In this document: piece by piece, positions 54,929 to 64,000 of the stretch
Layout: every line of letters starts with the position of its first letter
How positions within the stretch are numbered: position 1 is the first letter of the stretch
DNA from: Syntrophobacter fumaroxidans MPOB
GTDB lineage: Bacteria; Desulfobacterota; Syntrophobacteria; Syntrophobacterales; Syntrophobacteraceae
Reading direction: 5' to 3'
Assembly: GCF_000014965.1 (NCBI RefSeq)
Contig: NC_008554.1
Location: forward strand, 1,848,001-1,912,000
Length of the DNA stretch: 64,000 nucleotides
The notes under the pieces: generated by a model
What the model saw: only the letters and a program-made list of their open reading frames with translations
Databases searched by the model: none
What the model was told of the DNA's origin: nothing
Made by a program: the position numbers and the translations under genes

Positions 54929-55471
54929 ATGGGGTTTTTCGTGGCCAAGTCATGGTACATAGTCCATACGTACTCGGGTTTTGAGCACAAGGTCAAATCG
55001 GCGTTGGAAGAACGTATCAAGGCCGAAGGAAAGGGGTCTTTGTTCGGTCAGATCCTGGTGCCCACCGAGAAAGTGATCGAACTGGTGAAGGGGCAGCGCA
55101 AGGCCTCCTCGCGAAAGTTCTATCCCGGTTACATTCTCGTACAGATGGAACTGAACGACGATACCTGGCATCTGGTGCGGCATACCCCGAAGGTCACGGG
55201 TTTCATAGGCAGTCAGGAACGCCCCATCCCTCTTTCGGACGAGGAGGCGGAGACGATCATCCTGCAAATGGAGGAAGGCGCCCAGAAACCTCGTCCGAAA
55301 TTCCGTTTCGAAAAAGGAGACGAGGTTCGTGTCGTGGACGGTCCTTTCGCCAGTTTCAACGGGATCGTGGACGAAGTCATGCCGGACAAGGGAAAAGTGC
55401 GGGTTCTGGTGAGCATCTTCGGCCGCTCCACGCCGGTGGAGCTGGACTTCGTGCAGGTGAACCGAATCTGA
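54929..55471 (+). CDS. nusG: Transcription termination/antitermination factor NusG
   Basis: A 180-residue factor that binds RNA polymerase and couples to Rho and the ribosome. The NGN domain starts [16 protein letters not shown], and the C-terminal KOW domain contains [22 protein letters not shown] 54929 gives four extra residues; a GTG at 54941 would give the family's usual start (M-A-K-x-W) and is a real alternative, since neither has a strong ribosome site. It lies 50 bases after secE. Confidence 0.96.
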   Translation: MGFFVAKSWYIVHTYSGFEHKVKSALEERIKAEGKGSLFGQILVPTEKVIELVKGQRKASSRKFYPGYILVQMELNDDTWHLVRHTPKVTGFIGSQERPIPLSDEEAETIILQMEEGAQKPRPKFRFEKGDEVRVVDGPFASFNGIVDEVMPDKGKVRVLVSIFGRSTPVELDFVQVNRI

Positions 55472-55514
55472 GCATGCGGGTTTAAGATTGAGACATTGAG
55501 GAGTTGAAGCGAGA

Positions 55515-55937
55515 ATGGCAAAAAAAGTAGTCACCAACATCAAGCTGCAGGTACCGGCAGGACAGGCGAATCCATCGCCTCCCATCGGCCCCGCGCTCGG
55601 CCAGCACGGGGTCAATATCATGGAGTTCTGCAAGGCCTTCAATGCCAGAACCCAGGGACAGGAAGGAATGATCATCCCGGTCGTGATCACCGTGTATGCT
55701 GATCGCTCTTTCACGTTCATTACCAAGACCCCTCCGGCCGCCGTGCTGCTCAAGAAAACGGCCCAGATCGCCAAGGGTTCCAACGAGCCGAACCGGACCA
55801 AGGTGGCCAAAGTGACCAGGGCCCAGGTGGAGGAAATCGCCAAGTTGAAGATGCCCGACCTGAACGCCAGGGACTTGGATGCAGCCGTTCTCACCATCAT
55901 GGGAACCGCCCGCAGCATGGGGATCGAGGTCGAATAG
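55515..55937 (+). CDS. rplK: Ribosomal protein L11
   Basis: A 140-residue protein of the GTPase-associated centre. It starts [20 protein letters not shown], with the proline-rich N-terminal domain ([17 protein letters not shown]) and an rRNA-binding C-terminal domain ending [11 protein letters not shown]. It is followed by rplA after 52 bases. Confidence 0.97.
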   Translation: MAKKVVTNIKLQVPAGQANPSPPIGPALGQHGVNIMEFCKAFNARTQGQEGMIIPVVITVYADRSFTFITKTPPAAVLLKKTAQIAKGSNEPNRTKVAKVTRAQVEEIAKLKMPDLNARDLDAAVLTIMGTARSMGIEVE

Positions 55938-55989
55938 GAATTGTGGCCGCCACGGATGACATGACAAGCAAGGTTTTGGAGAGTTAGAG

Positions 55990-56694
55990 ATGGCAAAACA
56001 CGGGAAAAAATATCGCGCCGCTCGCGCAACGATAGACCCTGCAAAGCGCTACACCTTCCAGGAGGCCTTGGAGCTGGCAACCGGGTCGATCTTCTGCAAG
56101 TTTGACGAGACACTTGATATCGCAGTCCGCCTGGGCGTCGATCCGAGGCATGCAGACCAGATGGTGCGCGGCACCGTGGTTTTGCCCAACGGGCTGGGAA
56201 AGCCCGTCCGAGTCCTGGTGTTCGCCAAGGGCGAAAAGGTCAAGGAGGCGCTCGACGCCGGTGCGGACCACGCGGGCGGCGACGAACTGGTCGATCGGAT
56301 CAAGGAAGGCTGGCTCGAATTCGACAAGACGGTCGCAACCCCCGACATGATGGGTGCGGTCGGCAAGATCGGCAAAGTGCTCGGCCCCCGCGGCCTCATG
56401 CCCAATGCCAAGCTGGGAACGGTCACCTTCGATCTGCAGAAGGTGGTCAAGGAGATCAAGGCCGGAAAGGTCGACTTCCGGGTGGAAAAAACCGGGATCG
56501 TACATGCTCCGATGGGCAAGGTCTCCTTCGGGCAGGAGAAGCTGATCCAAAACATTTCCGCCTTCATCGACACGCTCATTCGGCTCAAACCGACGGCGGC
56601 CAAGGGAACCTACGTGCGGGGGATCGCCATCTCCACCACCATGGGGCCTGGGATCCAGATCGACCCGCTGGCGGTAAAGACGATCGTGGCTTGA
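55990..56694 (+). CDS. rplA: Ribosomal protein L1
   Basis: A 234-residue L1-stalk protein, usual length. The signature [15 protein letters not shown] is present. GGAGAG precedes ATG 55990. In many bacteria L1 represses its own L11-L1 operon by binding the leader mRNA; I did not find a clear mimic of the rRNA site here. Confidence 0.97.
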   Translation: MAKHGKKYRAARATIDPAKRYTFQEALELATGSIFCKFDETLDIAVRLGVDPRHADQMVRGTVVLPNGLGKPVRVLVFAKGEKVKEALDAGADHAGGDELVDRIKEGWLEFDKTVATPDMMGAVGKIGKVLGPRGLMPNAKLGTVTFDLQKVVKEIKAGKVDFRVEKTGIVHAPMGKVSFGQEKLIQNISAFIDTLIRLKPTAAKGTYVRGIAISTTMGPGIQIDPLAVKTIVA

Positions 56695-56754
56695 CGTTCG
56701 GAGGTCCCGACGGATCATCCGGACTTGAGGGAGATATTAACATCGCTAACTGCC

Positions 56755-56940
56755 GTTTGGTGTTTTCACCCATCTGAGACCGTAGGTACGCCTCGCAAGG
56801 CGTCTAAATCCCCTCCTCCGTGGGGGAGCCTACCGAGATGCATGAAGGAACCAGGCAGGCTCACGGACTCACGAGACCAGTCATCCACCATAAGATGGAA
56901 GGCAGCAGTCGAAAGCACGCCGGCAGAGGAAAGGAGGTTT
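56755..56940 (+). ncRNA. Ribosomal protein L10 leader (rplJ-rplL autoregulatory RNA)
   Basis: The 254 bases before rplJ carry the hallmark of the L10 leader: GTAGG (56782-56786) pairs with CCTAC (56829-56833), enclosing two hairpins, ACGCCT/AGGCGT (56788-56803) and CCCC/GGGG (about 56810-56826). GAGATG follows the closing strand. L10(L12)4 binds such RNAs to repress translation. A possible promoter, TTGAGG-16-TAACTG, is at 56725-56752. Edges are approximate. Confidence 0.75.
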
Positions 56941-56948
56941 GACAGACT

Positions 56949-57470
56949 TTGAACCGAGCCAAGAAAGAGCAAGTGGTTGCGGAACTGCATGAAAAACTGC
57001 AGCGCGCCAGTGCCGCTATTCTGACCGATTTCAAAGGGCTCACCGTGGCCGAAATGACGGATTTGCGCGGTGCGCTCGCCGCGGAAAAGGTCGAGTATCA
57101 GGTGGTGAAGAACACCCTGATGCGCCTCGCGAGCAAGGACACCGGTGCCGAAGCATTGGTGCCCATACTCAAGGGGACCTGCGCGGTGGCCATCGGGTAC
57201 GGCGACCCCAGCATTCCGGCGAAGATCATCAAGAAATTCAACAAGACCAATGAAAAGCTCGCGATCAAAGCCGGAGCCCTGGGCATACGCCTTCTGAATT
57301 CGGATCAAGTGGCCGCCCTGGCAGAGCTGCCGCCGCGCGAAGAACTCTTGGCCAAACTTCTGGGGACCCTCAATGCGCTGCCGACCGGGTTGGTTACCGT
57401 GCTGAGCGGAGTGCCCAGAGCGTTTGTGGGTGTGCTGGCGGCTATTCAACGGAAAAGAGAAGAAGCCTGA
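56949..57470 (+). CDS. rplJ: Ribosomal protein L10
   Basis: A 173-residue base of the L7/L12 stalk. It starts at TTG 56949 ([18 protein letters not shown]) with AAGGAGG about nine bases upstream; a UUG start is common for tightly controlled genes. The C-terminal helix that binds L7/L12 is present. rplL follows after 24 bases. Confidence 0.96.
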
Positions 57471-57494
57471 TATTTCTTATGGAGGAGACGGTAG

Positions 57495-57878
57495 ATGTCT
57501 ACGATCAGTAAAGAAGATGTGATCAAATTCATTGAAAACATGACCGTTTTGGAACTCAGTGAGCTCGTCAAGGAACTCGAAGAGCGCTTCGGCGTGAGCG
57601 CTGCAGCCCCCGTGGCCATGGCGGCCATGCCGGCGGGCGCGGCGGAAGCGGCGCCGGTGGCGGAGCAAACCGAGTTCTCCGTGGTGATCACCGGTGTCGG
57701 CGACAAGAAGATACAGGTCATCAAAGAGGTCCGGGCCATCACCAATCTGGGGCTCAAGGAAGCCAAGGACCTGGTTGAGAAAGTGCCCGGTGTGGTGAAG
57801 GAAGCAATTCCCAAGGATGAAGCCGAAGCGATTGCCAAGCAGTTGACCGAGGCGGGTGCCACTGTCGAAATCAAATAG
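57495..57878 (+). CDS. rplL: Ribosomal protein L7/L12
   Basis: A 127-residue stalk protein. The N-terminal dimer domain is followed by an Ala/Gly/Pro hinge ([20 protein letters not shown]) and the C-terminal domain ending [23 protein letters not shown] precedes ATG 57495. It is co-transcribed with rplJ under the L10 leader. Confidence 0.97.
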   Translation: MSTISKEDVIKFIENMTVLELSELVKELEERFGVSAAAPVAMAAMPAGAAEAAPVAEQTEFSVVITGVGDKKIQVIKEVRAITNLGLKEAKDLVEKVPGVVKEAIPKDEAEAIAKQLTEAGATVEIK

Positions 57879-57899
57879 ATCAACCTCATGGATCTGGAC

Positions 57900-57949
57900 A
57901 TCGGAAATCGGCCTGGTCTATAGGGGCGATTTCCGATTTTCGATTTTTG
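57900..57949 (+). terminator. Hairpin with T-rich tail between rplL and rpoB (attenuator)
   Basis: An 11-base perfect stem, ATCGGAAATCG (57900-57910) with CGATTTCCGAT (57927-57937), around a 16-base loop, followed by TTTTCGATTTTT. This is an intrinsic-terminator form in the place where many bacteria reduce transcription between the ribosomal genes and rpoBC. Confidence 0.7.
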
Positions 57950-58073
57950 CAGCACCTTGATTCCAAGTGATGAGTGATGCGCATGGGTAATGAGTTTCGA
58001 GCGTCCACGGCACCGGGTCGGACTCGTGACAAGCCCCCGTCACTCTTTGCTTTTTGAGTTTGCAGGAGAGACC

Positions 58074-61000
58074 ATGCCTACGGCTTTGACCCATGAATAC
58101 CGGGTGCGAAAGAATTTTGGCAAGATCCACAAAATCATCGACATCCCCAATCTCATCCAGATGCAGAAGGAAAGCTACGAGTTGTTTCTGCAGAGGGATG
58201 TCCCGTCGGAAGCCAGGAGCGAGCGCGGTCTGCAGGAGGTATTCAAGAGCGTTTTCCCCATCGAGGACTTCAGCGGAACGGCTTCCCTGGAATTCGTGCA
58301 GTACAGTTTCGGCGAGGTCAAGTATGAGGTGGAAGAGTGCCTTGCCCGGGGCATGACCTACGAAGCCCCGGTGAAGATCGTCGTCCGCCTGGTCGTCTAC
58401 GATGTGGATAAGGAAGCGGGAACCCGGTCCATAAGGGACATCAAGGAGCAGGAAATCTACTTCGGCACCCTCCCCCTGATGACCGACAACGGGACTTTCA
58501 TCATCAACGGCACCGAACGCGTCATCGTCAGCCAGTTGCACCGGTCTCCCGGTATTTTTTTTGACCATGATCGCGGGAAGACCCACTCCAGTGGAAAGAT
58601 CCTGTATTCCGCGCGCATCATCCCCCTGCGCGGCTCCTGGCTCGACCTCGAATTCGACCCGAAAGACATTCTGTACATCCGGATCGATCGACGCCGCAAG
58701 TTTCCGGTCACCGTTCTCCTCAAAGCTCTCGGATATGCCACGGAAGAACTGCTCAACTACTTCTATCCCAGCGAAAAGATCTTTTTGAAAAGCGAGGCCC
58801 AGTCGGAGAAGGAATTGAACCCCGATATTCTGATGGGAAGCCGCGCCCCGGAAGACATCCTGCATCCGCAAACCGGCGAAGTGTTGATCAAGAAGAACAG
58901 GAAGCTCGGCAAGCAGGCCCTCCGGCGGCTCCAGGAAGTGGGCATCAACCGTTTGCCCATGAAGAGCACCGAACTGATCGGCCAGGTGCTCGCCCAGGAT
59001 GTGATCGACTACGGCACGGGCGAAATCGTCGCCGAGTGCAACGACAGCATCGACGCGGACATGCTCAAGGAATTCGTGGAGCGCGGCGTTGGAGAGATCG
59101 AGCTCCTGCACCTGGAGGGACAGGACGTCAGCCCGTCGTTCCGCAACACGCTCCTGATGGACAAGGTCAACACGCAGGAAGACGCCCTGATCGAAATCTA
59201 TCGGAGGCTGCGGCCCAGCAATCCGCCCACTCTCGAAGTGGCGACCGAATTCTTCAACAACCTCTTTTTCAACCCCGACCACTACGATCTGTCGGAAGTC
59301 GGCCGCCTCAAGCTCAACCTGCAGCTTGGCCTGGAAGTGCCGCTCGACTACCGGACTCTGCGCAAGGACGATATCCTGATGGCGGTCCGCCAGCTCATCC
59401 GGCTCAAAGACTCACAGGGGCCCGTCGACGACATCGACAACCTTGGCAACCGGAGAGTGCGCGCCGTCGGCGAATTGCTCGAGAATCAGTACCGGATCGG
59501 ACTTGTGCGCATGGAGCGCGCCATAAAGGAACGCATGACGCTCCAGGAAGTCGAGGCGCTCATGCCGCACGACCTCATCAACGCCAAACCGGTATCGGCG
59601 GTGGTGAAGGAGTTTTTCGGCACCAGCCAGCTCTCGCAGTTCATGGACCAGACGAACCCTCTTTCCGAAATCACGCACAAGCGACGCCTGAGCGCGCTCG
59701 GCCCGGGGGGCCTCACCCGGGAGCGGGCCGGATTCGAGGTCCGGGACGTTCATCCCACGCATTACGGCCGGATTTGCCCCATCGAAACCCCGGAAGGTCC
59801 GAACATCGGTCTCATCGTTTCGCTGTCGACTTACGCCAGGGTGAATCCTTACGGGTTCATCGAAACGCCCTATCGGAAGGTTGACGGGTCGAGCGCCCGG
59901 AAGGATGTGAGCTATCTGACGGCCATGGACGAGAAGGAGTACCCCATCGCCCAGGCCAACGCGCCCCTGGACGAAAAGGGACGCTTTCTGCTCGACCTGG
60001 TGTCCGCGCGGGTGGCGGGCGAGCCCGTGATGGTCCCGCCCAATGAAATCCGTTACATGGACGTATCCCCCAACCAGCTGGTGAGTGTTTCCGCATCCCT
60101 GATCCCGTTTCTGGAGCACGATGACGCCAACCGCGCCCTCATGGGCTCCAACATGCAGCGCCAGGCGGTCCCTCTCATTCAGACCCGCGCTCCTCTGGTC
60201 GGCACCGGGATCGAACGGATCGTGGCCAAGGACAGCGGCGTGGCCATCGTTGCCAGGCGAACCGGAGTCGTGGAATACGTGGACGCCACCCGGATCGTCA
60301 TTCGAGCCATCGAGGATAACGGGGAGATGGGCAGTGGAGTGGACATCTACAAGCTCATCAAGTTTCAGAGATCGAACCAGAACACCTGCATCAACCAGAA
60401 ACCGCTGGTGCAGCACGGTGACCTGGTGACAAAGGGTCAGATCATCGCCGACGGCCCTTCGACCGACCACGGCGAACTGGCACTCGGAAGAAACGTGATG
60501 GTCGCGTTCATGAGCTGGGGAGGGTACAACTTCGAGGATTCGATCCTGGTGAGCGAGAGGATCGGCAAGGAAGACGTGTTCACATCGATTCACATCGAAG
60601 AATTTGAAGTGGTGGCTCGGGACACGAAGTTGGGCAAGGAGGACATCACGCGCGACATTCCCAACGTCGGCGAGGAGGCGCTGAAGAACCTCGACGAAAG
60701 CGGCATCATCCGCGTGGGAGCTTACATCAAGCCCAACGACATCCTGGTGGGCAAAGTGACTCCCAAGGGCGAGTCGCAGCTGACCCCGGAGGAAAAGCTC
60801 CTGCGGGCCATTTTCGGCGAGAAGGCGAGCGACGTGAAAGACACGTCGTTGCGCGTACCGCCCGGGGTCGAGGGGATCATCATCGACGCCAAGGTGTTTT
60901 CGCGCAAGGGCGTGGAGAAGGACGAGCGCACGAAGACCATCGAGGACCAGGAAATCTCCCGCCTGATGAAAGATCAGCGCGATGAGCTGGAGATCATCTT

Positions 61001-62186
61001 CAAGTCGACGGTCAAGCGGCTGGCAAAGCTCCTGGAAAACCAGGTGAGCGACAGCGCCATAAAGGACGGGAAGAAAGTCTACATCAAGAAGGGCGAGGTC
61101 TTCACCGAGGAGATTCTGCTGAACCTGCCCAGCGGACACTGGGATCAATTGACGGTCGCCAAGGATCCGACCGTGTCCATGGAAATCGAGAACATTCTCG
61201 CCAACTACCGGGAACAGGTTCAGTTGGTGAAATCGTTGTTCGAAGAAAAGATCGGCAAGCTCAAACGCGGAGACGAGCTGCCTCCCGGCGTCATCAAGAT
61301 GGTCAAGGTTTATGTCGCCGTCAAACGGAAGCTCCAGGTCGGAGACAAGATGGCCGGCCGCCACGGAAACAAGGGCGTGGTCTCGAGGATTCTCCCGGCC
61401 GAGGATATGCCTTACTTCCCCGACGGAACGCCGGTCGACATCGTTTTGAATCCTCTTGGCGTGCCCTCCCGTATGAACGTGGGCCAGGTGCTGGAAACCC
61501 ACATCGGATGGGCCGCGAAGGGAATCGGGATGCAGCTGGCTCAGATGCTCGAGGAATGCAGGGAGCGGGAAACGATGAACGAAAAGCTCCAGCGTATTTA
61601 CAACAAGCTGGAGTTCGGAACCTACTTCAAAGACGCATCGGAGCGGGAGCTCAGAGGGCTCATTCCCGACTTCAAGGAAGGCATACATGTCGCCTCCCCG
61701 GTTTTCGACGGCGCGGAAGAGGCTGAGATCCGAGCGTTCCTGAGTGAGGCCGGGGTGTCGGAAACCGGGCAATCAGTCCTCTACGACGGCAGAACGGGCA
61801 TGCCTTTCGACCAGCCGGTCACGGTGGGCGTGATGTACATGCTCAAGCTGCATCACCTGGTGGACGACAAGATCCACGCGCGATCCATCGGCCCCTATTC
61901 TCTCGTGACCCAGCAGCCTCTGGGAGGCAAGGCGCAGTTCGGCGGGCAGCGGCTGGGCGAAATGGAAGTCTGGACCATGGAAGCCTACGGCGCCGCCTAT
62001 GCGCTCCAGGAATTCCTGACGGTCAAGTCTGACGACGTGGCCGGCCGCACGCGCATGTACGAGAAAATCGTGAAGGGGGATAACACTCTCGAAGCCGGGC
62101 TGCCCGAATCTTTCAACGTTCTGGTTAAGGAGCTTCAGGCCCTCGCCCTGGACGTGCGGCTCCTGGAAGAAGAGGAAGGCAATTGA
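58074..62186 (+). CDS. rpoB: DNA-directed RNA polymerase subunit beta
   Basis: A 1370-residue catalytic subunit, full length for a proteobacterium. Conserved stretches include [20 protein letters not shown] and [20 protein letters not shown] (rifampicin region with the usual sensitive-type residues), and [15 protein letters not shown] 58074 follows GCAGGAGAG; the frame is open to 57990, but those codons have no family match. It lies 98 bases before rpoC. Confidence 0.98.
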   Translation: MPTALTHEYRVRKNFGKIHKIIDIPNLIQMQKESYELFLQRDVPSEARSERGLQEVFKSVFPIEDFSGTASLEFVQYSFGEVKYEVEECLARGMTYEAPVKIVVRLVVYDVDKEAGTRSIRDIKEQEIYFGTLPLMTDNGTFIINGTERVIVSQLHRSPGIFFDHDRGKTHSSGKILYSARIIPLRGSWLDLEFDPKDILYIRIDRRRKFPVTVLLKALGYATEELLNYFYPSEKIFLKSEAQSEKELNPDILMGSRAPEDILHPQTGEVLIKKNRKLGKQALRRLQEVGINRLPMKSTELIGQVLAQDVIDYGTGEIVAECNDSIDADMLKEFVERGVGEIELLHLEGQDVSPSFRNTLLMDKVNTQEDALIEIYRRLRPSNPPTLEVATEFFNNLFFNPDHYDLSEVGRLKLNLQLGLEVPLDYRTLRKDDILMAVRQLIRLKDSQGPVDDIDNLGNRRVRAVGELLENQYRIGLVRMERAIKERMTLQEVEALMPHDLINAKPVSAVVKEFFGTSQLSQFMDQTNPLSEITHKRRLSALGPGGLTRERAGFEVRDVHPTHYGRICPIETPEGPNIGLIVSLSTYARVNPYGFIETPYRKVDGSSARKDVSYLTAMDEKEYPIAQANAPLDEKGRFLLDLVSARVAGEPVMVPPNEIRYMDVSPNQLVSVSASLIPFLEHDDANRALMGSNMQRQAVPLIQTRAPLVGTGIERIVAKDSGVAIVARRTGVVEYVDATRIVIRAIEDNGEMGSGVDIYKLIKFQRSNQNTCINQKPLVQHGDLVTKGQIIADGPSTDHGELALGRNVMVAFMSWGGYNFEDSILVSERIGKEDVFTSIHIEEFEVVARDTKLGKEDITRDIPNVGEEALKNLDESGIIRVGAYIKPNDILVGKVTPKGESQLTPEEKLLRAIFGEKASDVKDTSLRVPPGVEGIIIDAKVFSRKGVEKDERTKTIEDQEISRLMKDQRDELEIIFKSTVKRLAKLLENQVSDSAIKDGKKVYIKKGEVFTEEILLNLPSGHWDQLTVAKDPTVSMEIENILANYREQVQLVKSLFEEKIGKLKRGDELPPGVIKMVKVYVAVKRKLQVGDKMAGRHGNKGVVSRILPAEDMPYFPDGTPVDIVLNPLGVPSRMNVGQVLETHIGWAAKGIGMQLAQMLEECRERETMNEKLQRIYNKLEFGTYFKDASERELRGLIPDFKEGIHVASPVFDGAEEAEIRAFLSEAGVSETGQSVLYDGRTGMPFDQPVTVGVMYMLKLHHLVDDKIHARSIGPYSLVTQQPLGGKAQFGGQRLGEMEVWTMEAYGAAYALQEFLTVKSDDVAGRTRMYEKIVKGDNTLEAGLPESFNVLVKELQALALDVRLLEEEEGN

Positions 62187-62248
62187 CCGGCATCGGTCAT
62201 GATTGCGGAAAGCGCCGCGGGTCGAAACCGTCCGCGGGTTCCGTTTGA

Positions 62249-64000
<1,752 letters not shown>

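Noticed and set aside
59412-61772. 786-codon - strand frame inside rpoB
   Set aside because: Antisense shadow of rpoB; composition and lack of any domain rule it out.

Overview
The window is GC-rich, densely packed bacterial DNA. It opens inside a tad (Flp pilus) locus and ends inside rpoC. An in-frame UGA read as selenocysteine, a MucR-type regulator, a tad cluster, a hybrid histidine kinase and a 2-methylacyl-CoA racemase together suggest an anaerobic deltaproteobacterium (Desulfobacterota) of the Syntrophobacter type. That assignment is inferred from gene content and codon usage, not from a database match.

Region 1 (1-12.1 kb, + strand) is a nearly complete tad/cpa pilus operon: prepilin peptidase (partial), CpaB, secretin, a small exported protein, two TadE/TadG-like pseudopilins, CpaE/TadZ, the CpaF ATPase, TadB, TadC and a TPR lipoprotein with a 47-residue tandem repeat. 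A hybrid sensor kinase and an ExeA-like AAA ATPase with a LysM end follow (12.2-17.2 kb).

Region 2 (17.4-21.4 kb, - strand) is an ABC transporter module: a STAS-domain protein, a permease fused to its own substrate-binding domain, and an ATPase. Next to it, on the + strand, is a 1-Sec peroxiredoxin (22.0-22.5 kb) whose peroxidatic residue is encoded by UGA.

Region 3 (23-32 kb) holds membrane and exported proteins: a histidine-rich membrane protein, an NfeD-like protein and two secreted proteins. It also holds a four-gene operon (TlpA-like thioredoxin, cyclic-nucleotide-binding/rhodanese membrane protein, MauE/DoxX protein, lipoprotein), a PAS-GGDEF diguanylate cyclase and a zinc-ribbon membrane protein.

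Region 4 (32.6-52.1 kb) is mostly single genes in both orientations with long spacers: a TSUP permease, a FadR-type GntR regulator with a probable operator, a BASS transporter, a MucR regulator behind an AT-rich leader, an SGNH hydrolase, a CoA racemase, a Cache protein, a CPA2 antiporter, a HAD protein, an AEC carrier, citrate synthase, an acyltransferase, a YgjP-type metallopeptidase, a DUF3592 protein, an RmlD-like reductase and a transglutaminase-like protein.

Region 5 (52.5-64 kb, + strand) is the conserved translation/transcription cluster: tRNA-Tyr, tRNA-Thr, tuf, rpmG, secE, nusG, rplK, rplA, an L10 leader, rplJ, rplL, a hairpin, rpoB and rpoC (cut by the window end). No insertion sequence, prophage or CRISPR array was seen.
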